NCBI RefSeq assembly: GCF_004766045.1
Contig: NZ_SPQQ01000013.1
Span: forward strand, 43,571-107,570
Direction of reading: 5' to 3'
From: Desulfosporosinus fructosivorans
Lineage (GTDB): Bacteria > Bacillota > Desulfitobacteriia > Desulfitobacteriales > Desulfitobacteriaceae
Length of the DNA: 64,000 nt
Shown here: positions 15,867 through 24,614 of the stretch, in pieces
Layout: each line of letters starts with the position of its first letter
How positions within the stretch are numbered: position 1 is the first letter of the stretch
The notes under the pieces: generated by a model
Told to the model about the DNA's origin: nothing
Databases searched by the model: none
Seen by the model: the letters and a program-made list of their open reading frames with translations, nothing else
Position numbers and translations under genes: made by a program

Positions 15867-17666
15867 ATGAAAAAACCACTTGGGATTCTTTTATCCCTTA
15901 CCCTTTTATTGACAGGTATAGTAGGGTGTGCCGCCACGAAAAACAGCTCCGATGTGGAAAGCATAAATACTACGAGCGCGATCAATCCAGTTTCAGTAAA
16001 CTATGATACCGACGATTACTATTTTGACTGGAAAAACGGCAGTTATAAGACTATCGCCTTAGATGGAAGTTCGGCTACAGTAAAAGGAGATAGCTTAGCC
16101 GTACAAGACTCAGTTGTTACGATCTCCGCATCAGGTGTTTATGAGATTAGCGGCACTTTGACGGACGGGAGTATTATTGTAGATGTTAATAAGGAGACCG
16201 ATAAAGAAACGGTATTTCTTGTGTTAAACAAAGCAACTATCAATTCCCAAACAAGCGCTCCTATCTATATTAAAGGCGCTGAAAAGGCGGTAATACTCCT
16301 TGAAGACGGCACCGAAAATTCAGTTACTAGTGGAAGTGGCACCATTGTAGATGCCGACGGTGAACCGTCAGCTGCTATTTTCAGCAAGACTGACCTTACA
16401 ATAACCGGTAGCGGAACATTAGCGGTTACAGCCGATTATAACGATGGTATAACAAGCAGGGATGACTTGAAAATTACTGACGGTACGTTGATTGTATACG
16501 CGAAGGCTGATGGAATTGTTGGCAAAGACAGCCTTAATGTTAAAAACGGAAGCATTACCATAACCGCCGGCAAAGACGGTATGCGCTCTACAAATGAAAC
16601 AGATGAGGGCAAGGGAAATGTCGTTATCCAAAACGGACAATTTACTATTACGGTTGCAAATGATGCTATACAAGCAGCTAAACTAGTACAAATCGACGAT
16701 GGAAACTTCAAACTTAACTCCGGCGGTGGTTATCCCGGCAAGAGTATCAGTAGTGGGGACAATAATTTCGGCGGTCGTCCTGCTCAAAATGCAACTGCTA
16801 CAACGAGTACCGAGAATACTGTGAGTACTGAGAGTACAGAGGAAAGCAAAAAAGGCTTAAAGGCGGGGCAAAGTATTCTCGTAAATGGTGGTAATATCAA
16901 TATTTCATCCTATGAGGATTCAGTACACAGCAACAATGATATTGCCATAAATGGTGGTATCCTGAGCCTAGAAAGCGGTGATGATGGGGTACACGCTGAC
17001 AACAACCTCCTTATTAACAATGGTGAAATAACCATAAAGAACTCGTATGAAAGTTTAGAGGGTACTAATATAACGGTAAACGGCGGGAAAATTAACGTTA
17101 CCTCTACTGACGACGGAATAAATGTTAATAACAAGGAGGGTGTTTTGAATATCACAGGTGGCGAAGTTGCTCTAAAGGCCAATGGTGACGGACTGGATTC
17201 CAATGGAAGTGTAAATATGACTGGTGGTACTGTCTATGTTGATGGCCCAACAGCAAATAATAATGGTGCTCTTGATTATGACGGTAGTTTTACAATAAGC
17301 GGGGGAACCCTCGTAGCCTCCGGCAGCTCTGGAATGGCACAGGCCCCAAATACTAATTCACAACCATCTATTCTTATGAATTACACCTCTACCCAAACGG
17401 CGGGAAGTACAATAACCCTTAAAGATAAGGATGGAACTATTGTTGCAACCTATACGCCCTCAAAACAATATAACTCGGTTGCAATTTCTTCTCCCCAATT
17501 ATCTGTAGGCTCTACCTATACGCTTTATACCGGAGACACTAAAATTGTTGATTTTGCCCTTTCAGACTCGCTTACCTATCTTGCGGAATCTGGCGTAACC
17601 ACTAAGCCACAAAATGCCGGACCCGGTGGTGGAGGCAAGGGGGCTGGTGGACAACGCCCACAATAA
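15867..17666 (+). CDS. Carbohydrate-binding lipoprotein (Cthe_2159-like beta-helix)
   Basis: A 599-residue exported protein. The N-terminus is a lipoprotein signal (MKKPLGILLSLTLLLTG then IVGC), so it should be anchored outside the membrane. The body is built of short beta-helix-like turns (repeated N-G-G, D-D-G-[IV] and I-T-x-G-x-G patterns, for example GDDGVHADNNLLINNG and STDDGINVNN), as in the Cthe_2159 / DUF4353 cellulose- and pectin-binding family. A Thr/Ser-rich linker lies near residues 300-330 and a Gly-rich tail ends the protein. The GGGAG site and 14-base gap place it in the VTC operon. Confidence 0.8.
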   Translation: MKKPLGILLSLTLLLTGIVGCAATKNSSDVESINTTSAINPVSVNYDTDDYYFDWKNGSYKTIALDGSSATVKGDSLAVQDSVVTISASGVYEISGTLTDGSIIVDVNKETDKETVFLVLNKATINSQTSAPIYIKGAEKAVILLEDGTENSVTSGSGTIVDADGEPSAAIFSKTDLTITGSGTLAVTADYNDGITSRDDLKITDGTLIVYAKADGIVGKDSLNVKNGSITITAGKDGMRSTNETDEGKGNVVIQNGQFTITVANDAIQAAKLVQIDDGNFKLNSGGGYPGKSISSGDNNFGGRPAQNATATTSTENTVSTESTEESKKGLKAGQSILVNGGNINISSYEDSVHSNNDIAINGGILSLESGDDGVHADNNLLINNGEITIKNSYESLEGTNITVNGGKINVTSTDDGINVNNKEGVLNITGGEVALKANGDGLDSNGSVNMTGGTVYVDGPTANNNGALDYDGSFTISGGTLVASGSSGMAQAPNTNSQPSILMNYTSTQTAGSTITLKDKDGTIVATYTPSKQYNSVAISSPQLSVGSTYTLYTGDTKIVDFALSDSLTYLAESGVTTKPQNAGPGGGGKGAGGQRPQ

Positions 17667-17727
17667 TGCCTAGATAGATGACGTCTTCGGATCATAATTT
17701 AATCGTACTAAGGGCTTTTATACAAAC

Positions 17728-17755
17728 AACGACTACAACCCGGGTTGTAGTCGTT
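17728..17755. terminator. 28-bp perfect palindrome, bidirectional terminator
   Basis: AACGACTACAACCC joined directly to its reverse complement, followed by TATAT. It lies between the convergent VTC operon and ccmB and probably serves both. Confidence 0.7.
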
Positions 17756-17810
17756 TATATGTAAGCGATTGAAATATCGGTATTTCATCTTCGTTTTGAC
17801 ATTTTCTGGT

Positions 17811-18476
17811 TTAATCTATGTGATTTGTATCAAAGGCAATAAATGAAATGATTATAAAAACTATATCATAAATAGCTAGGAAGATCATTGGTTTCCACAC
17901 ATCGTGGAATCCAGCACCCTTAGAAATGTCTATTGTGATACTGAGCCCCAAAAATAGGGCTGGTAGAAATAAAGGTAATGAAATCACATTTGACAGCAAT
18001 TCACGTCCTTGGCTTCTTAGGGAAAAGAGAGAAACTAGCAGACCAACAGCCACAAACCCTAGGGATGCTAAAAAAATGGGAACAAGAATCAGGACGACCG
18101 TAATAGAGAGGTTAAAAAAGAGAAGATAGAAAGGAAATGTTATCAGTTCTACGATAATTACTAGGAACAAATTATAGATGAATTTTCCCAGAAATATTGC
18201 CCTAGCTGAAATAGGACAAAGCAGTAGAGCATCCCAACAACCGGATTCATCTTCAGTTGCAAGCGACCTATTAAGGGTTTGGAATAATAAATAGATGAGT
18301 ATTAGCCAAATTGTTAAAGCTGCCATCTCAGGTTTAGCATTGGGGACTTTGGCTGAAACTAGACTGGACAGAAATATCAAGATAAAAGACAAGGAAATCA
18401 GAGAAGTAAACAACCTCAATTTTCCGGATTCTATTTGGAAATCTTTATAAGCGATTGCAATAGCATGTTTAATCAT
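17811..18476 (-). CDS. ccmB: Heme exporter permease CcmB
   Basis: A 221-residue membrane protein with six predicted helices, the length and pattern of CcmB. The LNRSLATEDESGCWDALLLCP loop after helix 2 is typical (R-x-x-x-x-E-x-x-x-G-x-x-x-x-L-L). CcmAB is the ABC module of system I cytochrome c maturation that releases holo-CcmE. Its start overlaps the ccmA stop by one base (TGATG), so the two are co-translated. No other ccm genes are nearby. Confidence 0.85.
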   Translation of the reverse strand: MIKHAIAIAYKDFQIESGKLRLFTSLISLSFILIFLSSLVSAKVPNAKPEMAALTIWLILIYLLFQTLNRSLATEDESGCWDALLLCPISARAIFLGKFIYNLFLVIIVELITFPFYLLFFNLSITVVLILVPIFLASLGFVAVGLLVSLFSLRSQGRELLSNVISLPLFLPALFLGLSITIDISKGAGFHDVWKPMIFLAIYDIVFIIISFIAFDTNHID

Positions 18477-19165
18477 CAGCCCACCTTCTCCCGATAAAAC
18501 GATTTAAAGGCAGGAATGCTTTCTTCCCACTGAGCATCGAACAGAATTGAACCCTGATTGAAGATAATGATTCTTTGGCCTTCTCGAATCCCCGTATCGA
18601 AATCATGGGTAGCAGTTATAACAGTCTTAGCTTCCATAGAATCTATAAAACTGAACAGGAACTCTGAAGATTGTAGATCTAGGCCTGAATAAGGTTCGTC
18701 GAGAAGTAATAGATCTGGATCATGAAGCAAAGCTTTTATAATTAGAAGTCGCTGTTTCATCCCTTTTGATAACTGTGAGATTTTAATATCTAGCTTCGCG
18801 CTTAAATCAAATTTAGTCAAAAGTCCACTAATTCTTTCAGCTAATTCACACTTGTTAAAGCTATACATTTTTCCATAAAATTCGAGATTTTGTTTTACAG
18901 TTAAGGTCTCATAAAAATGACCAGACTGAGGTACGAAACCTAAGTTTTTTAATATCTCTGTCCTATTATTTATTGAACATCCAAAAATTTCAAGTGAACC
19001 TGACGAAGGAGTAATTAGACCTGCCAAGATTTTGAGAAAAGTAGTTTTTCCAGCTCCGTTAGGACCAAAAATATTTATTTTTTCTCCAGCTTTAATAGAA
19101 AGATTCAGGTTTTTTATAGAAAAGCCTGAATCAAACTCTTTACTGACATTCTTTAAAATTATCAT
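18476..19165 (-). CDS. ccmA: Heme exporter ATPase CcmA
   Basis: A 229-residue ABC ATPase: Walker A GPNGAGKTT, signature LSKGMKQR, Walker B LLLLDEPYSGLD, and the switch His in TATHDFDTG. Size and the ccmB neighbour support CcmA. A GAGG site precedes the ATG. The rest of the maturation system (CcmC, CcmE, CcmF) must be elsewhere if present. Confidence 0.85.
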   Translation of the reverse strand: MIILKNVSKEFDSGFSIKNLNLSIKAGEKINIFGPNGAGKTTFLKILAGLITPSSGSLEIFGCSINNRTEILKNLGFVPQSGHFYETLTVKQNLEFYGKMYSFNKCELAERISGLLTKFDLSAKLDIKISQLSKGMKQRLLIIKALLHDPDLLLLDEPYSGLDLQSSEFLFSFIDSMEAKTVITATHDFDTGIREGQRIIIFNQGSILFDAQWEESIPAFKSFYREKVG

Positions 19166-19213
19166 ATATACCTCAACACATCTTATTTATAACGCTATCC
19201 TTCCTATTATATC

Positions 19214-19336
19214 ATGACTGATTTCTACATGCTTCTAACATTTACCATAAGCATCACACCCAATATTATAGAGGAAGTATCTTACGCAATATCCTCATCA
19301 GTTGCTACAGTTTTCCTTAGCTTCAATGAGGTATGA
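19214..19336 (+). CDS. Possible 40-residue hydrophobic peptide
   Basis: ATG 19214 opens 40 codons (starting MTDFYMLLTFTISITPN) that stop 9 bases before a clear terminator hairpin. There is no ribosome binding site. It could be the tail of a decayed gene; only the terminator that follows makes it worth recording. Confidence 0.2.
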   Translation: MTDFYMLLTFTISITPNIIEEVSYAISSSVATVFLSFNEV

Positions 19337-19345
19337 ATAACTATG

Positions 19346-19379
19346 AAGAGGAGGAACGGCTTAACCGTCCCTCCTCTTT
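19346..19379 (+). terminator. Orphan terminator
   Basis: AAGAGGAGG with CCTCCTCTT, extended inside by ACGG/CCGT around a TTAA loop, then TTCGTTCTCC. No complete gene ends here on the plus strand. Confidence 0.6.
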
Positions 19380-19442
19380 CGTTCTCCTCTGTTATAAGCT
19401 TCTTAACATCCGCATCACGTTAAATTTAGATGATAATTACTG

Positions 19443-19763
19443 TTATAGCCGCTCCCCAGGCGCTTCCCACTGTAGCAACGCTACTACCATGCGCTTCTCT
19501 ATAGAGTAGCTATAATGGTGGTTTATCGACGGTATTGTTCCACTGAATAAAAGAATAATCCCTAATAATATTTGGGGTTCTAAAACCGCATTCGCTGTAA
19601 TACTTACTAGCTTATGTCCCCATACAGGTTTTCCTCTCCACTGTCCCAGTGAAGCTACAAAAGCCCTTCATAAGATCAGAGACAGGGTTAATATCGTGAG
19701 TGTTTGGTGTATCCAGTGAACATGTCCAATATTCCCTACTTTCGGAAACTGATAGCATTTCAT
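19443..19763 (-). pseudogene. Decayed small membrane protein gene with in-frame UGA
   Basis: One minus-strand frame of 106 codons interrupted by TGA at codon 32 (19668-19670). The reading is MKCYQFPKVGNIGHVHWIHQ, a hydrophobic segment, the stop, then ASLGQWRGKPVWGHKLVSI and TANAVLEPQILLGIILLFSG. This pattern (His-rich helix start, then a second helix with an acidic-Gln-Leu-Leu-Leu-Gly core) resembles small four-helix membrane proteins of unknown function. No good ribosome binding site precedes the ATG. Most likely an inactivated gene. Confidence 0.45.
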
Positions 19764-19767
19764 AGAT

Positions 19768-19812
19768 AATGAGAAGATCCACCTACATAATCGTAGAGTG
19801 GATCTTCTCATT
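19768..19812 (+). terminator. Strong hairpin upstream of the c-di-GMP protein
   Basis: A perfect 15-bp stem (AATGAGAAGATCCAC with its complement) with an inner CTAC/GTAG, followed by TTATCATCC. It separates the pseudogene from the plus-strand signalling gene. Confidence 0.65.
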
Positions 19813-20030
19813 TTATCATCCTTTGGACGATTTCTGAGTTCCTTGTATCCATGAGTCTAAGAGGACAATATTGCAGGATTTCTTCAAATTATGAAGAATA
19901 AGTAATAATTAGAGTGATTCGAGTCGTTTTTTGGGAAATCAGAAATAGACAAACACAAATGCCTCGCTTTAATCGGCATGAGCCGAATGGGATAGAGGGT
20001 GCGGTGGTAACGCTTTGGAGGGTATATTCC

Positions 20031-21911
20031 ATGAAAATCACGAGTCGTAAATTTATAATCTTTTGGACGCTAAGTTTTTCTATATTGCTATTATACACGA
20101 ACCGTGTCAGCGCAGCCTCCCCAAGTGCACCTTCCTATGACAATCCCTCATTCAGAGTGATTGTCATAGGAAGCGCAGTCTTTCTGGTGGCGTTGTTGAT
20201 GTTTATCTGGAATAGGACGCTTCAGCGACTGGTTAAACAAAAAACCAGTGAGCTATGGAATGACCTCAGGGCAAGAAAACAAGTTGAAGCAGAAATTAGA
20301 GAGTTAAATGCAGAACTCGAAAGCAAAGTCATTGAAAGAACCTCACAGCTAGAGGATCTATATAGTGCGCTTGAACAAAGTAATGCTCTGCTTAAGGAGG
20401 AGATCGTCAAGCGAGAGAACGTTGAAGAGGAGTTCAGAGCCTTGAATGAGGAGCTTGAAAATAAGGTACAAATGCGTACGAGTGAATTGGATGAGCTTAA
20501 TACTATATTAGAACAACACAACGCTTTGTTAAGCGAATCACAAAGAGTGGCACGATTGGGGAGCTATGTCACAGATTTCATAACGAGAGAATGGCGGTGT
20601 TCACCCGAGCTGCATGAAATTTTGGGGATAGACTCTACCTATCCACACACGAGGGAAGGGTGGTTGGCGATTATTCATCCTGATTGGAGGGCCCCAATTA
20701 TTAATTATTTTTCTAAGGTGACCCGGGCACAACAGGGTTTCGATTTCGAATATAAAATCATCCGCATTCATGATGGAGAGGAACGCTGGGTGCATGAACT
20801 TGGAAAAATTGATTTCGATCACCAAGCCAAGGCAGTTTCTTTGATTGGCATGATTCAGGATGTGACGGATCGAAAACATTATGAAGAGAAAATAGTGTAT
20901 TTGAGTTTCCATGATCAACTGACCGGTCTATATAATCGGCGCTTTTTCGAAGAGGAGTTAAAACGACTCGATGTCGCAAGGAATTTTCCCTTGACACTTG
21001 TGATGGCCGATGTCAACGGGCTTAAGCTGATTAATGATTCCTTTGGTCATGCCTTTGGAGATGAACTTCTAAAAAACGTTGCCGATGTGCTTCGTAAAGG
21101 CTGCCGAGGCGATGATATAATTGCCCGACTTGGCGGAGATGAATTCGTCATTTTGTTGCCCGAAACGGATTGTGTTGAAACGGAGCAAATTCTTAAACGA
21201 ATCAATGCGTTAGCTGGAAAGGAAAAAGTGGGTTCAATTGAATTATCGATTTCTTTTGGCTACGAAACAAAACGTTCCGAGACAGAGGATATTCTCGAAT
21301 TATTAAATAAAGCGGAAGATTTTATGTATAAGAGAAAACTCTTTGAAGGTCCAAGTATGCGTGGAAAAACTATACAGACGATTATAAAGACCCTTCACGA
21401 AAAGAACAAACGGGAAGAAGAGCACTCCTACCGAGTTTCCGCACTCTGTCAAAGTATGGGAGAGGCTCTTGGTTTGCCGGAAGGAGAAATTCAAGAACTT
21501 AAAACCGTCGGCTTACTTCACGATATAGGCAAGATCGCAATCGACGAAGAAATACTCAATAAGCCGGGTATACTAACCAAGAATGAATGGGAAGAAATTA
21601 AACGTCATCCGGAAATCGGTTATCGTATTCTGAGCACTGTCAATGGGATGGTAGAAATGGCCGAATACGTGTTGGCTCATCATGAACGATGGGATGGCCT
21701 AGGCTATCCAAAGGGTTTAAAGGGTGAGGAATTACCCCTTCAACCCAGGATTATTGCCATTGCAGATGCCTATGATGCCATGACGAGCGCACGAAGCTAT
21801 CGAGATGCTTTACCGGATGAAGTAGCTATTGCAGAACTTCAGAAGAATGCCGGGATTCAGTTCGACCCAGAGTTAGTAAAGATCTTTATTGACAATGTTA
21901 TTAACTCGTGA
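20031..21911 (+). CDS. PAS-GGDEF-HD-GYP cyclic-di-GMP signalling protein
   Basis: A 626-residue protein with two N-terminal membrane helices (about 7-23 and 42-60), a long coiled coil with two related segments (about 65-200), a PAS domain (about 205-320), GGDEF (about 325-470) and HD-GYP (about 480-625). The cyclase motif is an intact GGDEF with an upstream inhibitory-site RGDD. The phosphodiesterase has HDIGK and HHERWDGLGYPKG, also intact. It could therefore make and degrade c-di-GMP. ATG 20031 follows GGAGG and begins a hydrophobic segment; an in-frame GTG at 19914 would only add a soluble leader. It is monocistronic, with a terminator at 21964. Confidence 0.9.
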   Translation: MKITSRKFIIFWTLSFSILLLYTNRVSAASPSAPSYDNPSFRVIVIGSAVFLVALLMFIWNRTLQRLVKQKTSELWNDLRARKQVEAEIRELNAELESKVIERTSQLEDLYSALEQSNALLKEEIVKRENVEEEFRALNEELENKVQMRTSELDELNTILEQHNALLSESQRVARLGSYVTDFITREWRCSPELHEILGIDSTYPHTREGWLAIIHPDWRAPIINYFSKVTRAQQGFDFEYKIIRIHDGEERWVHELGKIDFDHQAKAVSLIGMIQDVTDRKHYEEKIVYLSFHDQLTGLYNRRFFEEELKRLDVARNFPLTLVMADVNGLKLINDSFGHAFGDELLKNVADVLRKGCRGDDIIARLGGDEFVILLPETDCVETEQILKRINALAGKEKVGSIELSISFGYETKRSETEDILELLNKAEDFMYKRKLFEGPSMRGKTIQTIIKTLHEKNKREEEHSYRVSALCQSMGEALGLPEGEIQELKTVGLLHDIGKIAIDEEILNKPGILTKNEWEEIKRHPEIGYRILSTVNGMVEMAEYVLAHHERWDGLGYPKGLKGEELPLQPRIIAIADAYDAMTSARSYRDALPDEVAIAELQKNAGIQFDPELVKIFIDNVINS

Positions 21912-21963
21912 CGAACGATCCCTGTCTTAATATTTAAGTGAGTCCCCCTTGTGCTTGTGCTCT

Positions 21964-21987
21964 TGCACCTCATAGGTGCATTTTTTT
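21964..21987 (+). terminator. Intrinsic terminator of the c-di-GMP gene
   Basis: TGCACCT, loop CAT, AGGTGCA, then seven Ts. It overlaps the final bases of the convergent methyltransferase gene. Confidence 0.9.
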
Positions 21988-22566
21988 AACTATAGCACTA
22001 AGCCAGTATTCATTGATTCTCTCGTCCCTAACATCAGCGGTTTTATATAGTTCGCAAATTGTCAGTACTGGAATGTAAGTTAACATTTCACTAAAGGAAT
22101 TCTCATCATAACCGTTAAACAATCTGTCATCCTTCTGATAAACCTTGTCCCCATATTTGAATGACATGAAAAACACACCGTCCTCGGATAGTTTTGAGGC
22201 TAGCCTTTGGAGTATGTTGATGATGGATCCTCTGTCAACATGCAAAAGCGATGCAGAAGCCCATATGCCATTAAACATACCATCTAAATCGACATCCTCA
22301 AATTTAGCATGCAGAACGGACAACCCAGTAAGTTTCGAGCTCAAATTGACCATTTCCTCCGACGCATCAAAGGCATCAACATTGTATCCTTTGCTGAGAA
22401 AATATAGACTGTCCCTGCCGGAACCGCAACCTGCATCAAGAATACGATTCTCTGGAAGAAGGTATTCTTCAAATCTTCTGTAGTGTTCGCTCATATCCAC
22501 ATTTAGCGTATTATTATAAAATTCATGGGCGTTCTTATTATAGAAATCGACCGTTAAGTTTATCAT
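21970..22566 (-). CDS. Class I SAM-dependent methyltransferase
   Basis: A 198-residue Rossmann methyltransferase. The SAM-binding motif I is ILDAGCGSGRDSLYFLSKGY, followed by VDAFDASEEMV (acidic ribose contact) and the post-I region FNGIWASASLLHV. The arrangement resembles tellurite/small-molecule methyltransferases of the Methyltransf_25 group; the acceptor is unknown. GGGAG precedes the ATG. It lies 67 bases downstream of the nucleoid-associated protein gene on the same strand and may share its transcript. Confidence 0.85.
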   Translation of the reverse strand: MINLTVDFYNKNAHEFYNNTLNVDMSEHYRRFEEYLLPENRILDAGCGSGRDSLYFLSKGYNVDAFDASEEMVNLSSKLTGLSVLHAKFEDVDLDGMFNGIWASASLLHVDRGSIINILQRLASKLSEDGVFFMSFKYGDKVYQKDDRLFNGYDENSFSEMLTYIPVLTICELYKTADVRDERINEYWLSAIVKKMHL

Positions 22567-22633
22567 TTTTCTAAACTCCCTAAAAAGGAATTTTTAGTTT
22601 CCTTCTTTCAATCGTGAAACTCCCACTTCTCTC

Positions 22634-23647
22634 TTACTGATTAATAACTTTGGTTATATTTTTAATCAGTATTGAGATTGTGCCATCAGGATTATTAATA
22701 AATTCAATTAACTCCTTGTTATCGTAGAAATTAGAAGGGAAATTAATTTCTATTCCACTATCAGTCTTTAATTTCTGAGTTCTATATTTTTTTGTGGTAC
22801 TGTTAGTTACGGGTATTTCAACTATATTTTCTACCAAACCTAGCTTTTTGACTTCCTCAAGATACTCTTTTTTTATTTGCTGGTTATCTCCAAAAACGGA
22901 TTCAGCTACTAAATCAACCTGTATGCTATTTGTCTCTTCAATCCCTTCTGCAAGGCAGGTTCTGAATTTAGAGACTTTATCAAATTCTTCATCGAAATAT
23001 TTTTTATTGACTTTACTAACTGCCTTATCTAACACCTTTAATTTTTGCGAATTAGACAACTCACTAACGCATTTAAGGAAGTACTTTGATAAGTAGTATT
23101 CTTTTTGCCCGCAAATTTCATATTGCTTTTCTAATATCTTACATTCGAAGTTTGATAGGTTAATAAGAATACATTCTTCAACCTTTTGTGTTTCATTTGG
23201 CAAAGTAGTTTTTTGCTTTATCAGGTTATTAAAATTACCTTGATCAGTATTCGATACATAGTGCATATAACTATTTCTATAATTTAGTTTCATTAATAAA
23301 AAGTAGTTATTACCGCTGTCTTCAAAGGTAGCAAATACTACATCACCGGAAGGGATGCTAGGGTTTTCCTTCATTATTGCAAATAACATATTAGCAAGTT
23401 CAACACTTACGTCGATAAAGCTTTCTTTATCTAGATTGATTTTTTTGCACAAATCATATATTTTATTTCCATTAAGTTCGAATAAGACATTTTTAAGATC
23501 ACTATCATTAATAATCTTACTGAGATGTTTTTTCAAGAAGTCATCAATATCTTTTTCATTATTCATTTCTTTTATAGATAGTATTGGAACTTGTAAATTA
23601 GCATCTAAAATATGTAAAATAGTTTTGTCAAAAATACAATTATTCAC
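22634..23647 (-). CDS. NdpA/YejK-type nucleoid-associated protein
   Basis: A 337-residue protein matching the 37-kDa nucleoid-associated family: an N-terminal acidic helical part, then SGDVVFATFEDSGNNYFLLMKLNYRNSY (GD-hydrophobic-FED-x-FLL-x-KLNY), and a C-terminal segment with SGIEINFPSNFYDN-like strand pattern. In E. coli the family binds the nucleoid; in Firmicutes it often occurs in variable regions and its role is unclear. The GTG start has GAGGGG upstream. Codon use is AT-rich relative to neighbours. Confidence 0.75.
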   Translation of the reverse strand: MNNCIFDKTILHILDANLQVPILSIKEMNNEKDIDDFLKKHLSKIINDSDLKNVLFELNGNKIYDLCKKINLDKESFIDVSVELANMLFAIMKENPSIPSGDVVFATFEDSGNNYFLLMKLNYRNSYMHYVSNTDQGNFNNLIKQKTTLPNETQKVEECILINLSNFECKILEKQYEICGQKEYYLSKYFLKCVSELSNSQKLKVLDKAVSKVNKKYFDEEFDKVSKFRTCLAEGIEETNSIQVDLVAESVFGDNQQIKKEYLEEVKKLGLVENIVEIPVTNSTTKKYRTQKLKTDSGIEINFPSNFYDNKELIEFINNPDGTISILIKNITKVINQ

Positions 23648-23750
23648 TTTTTGCCCCTCTTTACTGACCCAATATCTTCCTGAAATAGCCTAAGGCGACC
23701 TTTTTTAGTATTTAGCTATCTTGAGATCAATGGGTAAATTATGTAATAAA

Positions 23751-23768
23751 GGCGGATGATAATCCGCC
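23751..23768. terminator. Hairpin between divergent genes
   Basis: GGCGGAT, loop GATA, ATCCGCC, followed on the plus strand by ACCTTTTATCG. No plus-strand gene ends here, so it may block read-through from the minus-strand promoter region. Confidence 0.45.
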
Positions 23769-24001
23769 ACCTTTTATCGTTCTTTGCAACTTTTCACTTA
23801 CTTTGAAAAGCAACTATTTGCAGATAAGCTTATCATAAGATGCGTTTCATGGAAAGATACTGAAGACAGAAGCACGAGGTATGCTATGATAGAATCTGTT
23901 CAAAGAAAGTCTCTCCGCTTCAACTTCAGGTGCATCGTGTGTTATGCTGCTCATTAAAGGAAGACAAACCCATTACGGTTCTCTATAAAGGAGGCTCTCA
24001 A

Positions 24002-24478
24002 TTGGAAACGACAGCATTAATTCTAGCTATTATTTTATTTATAGCAGGTCTGCTGGGGACTATACTGCCTATTTTACCTGGTGCAATCCTCATATACGGC
24101 GGCATGCTTCTCTATGGGTTCATGACTGAATTCGCATCACTAGACGTAAATTTTTTTCTCCTACAAGCATTAGTGCTAGCTTTGATTTTTTCCGTCGACT
24201 TCCTTGCTTCTGCTGTTGGCACACAACGCTTCAATGGCAGTAAACAGGCAGCAACAGGTGCAATAATCGGCACAATCCTCGGTTTACTATTCTTGGGCCC
24301 GCTGGGTCTCCTAATTGGCCCATTCCTGGGAGCGGTTGGGGCAGAATTGTTGCGTGGTGTAAAAATAAAACAAGCAATGCTGGTTGGTTTTGGCACCCTC
24401 GTCGGCATCCTGGGTGGCACAGTTCTAAAATTATGTGCTGGGGTCTTAATGATTGTCTATTTCTTTATGCGTATTTAG
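24002..24478 (+). CDS. DUF456 membrane protein
   Basis: A 158-residue glycine-rich membrane protein of the DUF456 family with about five helices. The repeated GTILG / GPFLGAVGAELLRG segment is characteristic. Function unknown. The TTG start at 24002 is chosen because AAGGAGG lies 6 bases upstream; an in-frame ATG at 23930 would add a soluble leader that is not hydrophobic. It is followed by the leader of the DUF4342 gene. Confidence 0.75.
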   Translation: METTALILAIILFIAGLLGTILPILPGAILIYGGMLLYGFMTEFASLDVNFFLLQALVLALIFSVDFLASAVGTQRFNGSKQAATGAIIGTILGLLFLGPLGLLIGPFLGAVGAELLRGVKIKQAMLVGFGTLVGILGGTVLKLCAGVLMIVYFFMRI

Positions 24479-24507
24479 ACTTTTAAACGAGTGCTAATGG
24501 GAGAAGA

Positions 24508-24614
24508 TTTTTAATCGTATTTTAATAATAATCACAGTCTCCTTGAAGTTATTTTTGTTAGAATTCATACATACTCAATTGCGGTATAATAATAGAAACC
24601 AAGGAGGAAATATC
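24508..24614 (+). promoter_or_regulatory. Conserved leader with TTTTAAT direct repeats, copy 1
   Basis: TTTTAAT at 24509 and again at 24520 (period 11), TATAAT at 24585-24590, then the AAGGAGG site. The whole 107-base leader is closely matched at 31551-31657, and the first repeat lies 106 bases from the ATG in both. Phased direct repeats suggest an OmpR-type regulator; one is encoded just downstream. Confidence 0.6.

Noticed and set aside
19920..20030. Possible riboswitch upstream of the c-di-GMP protein
   Set aside because: A GGC-ATGA-GCC hairpin and a GGGTGCGGTGG word are present, but the order and conserved bases of GEMM-I/II, T-box or fluoride aptamers are not met.
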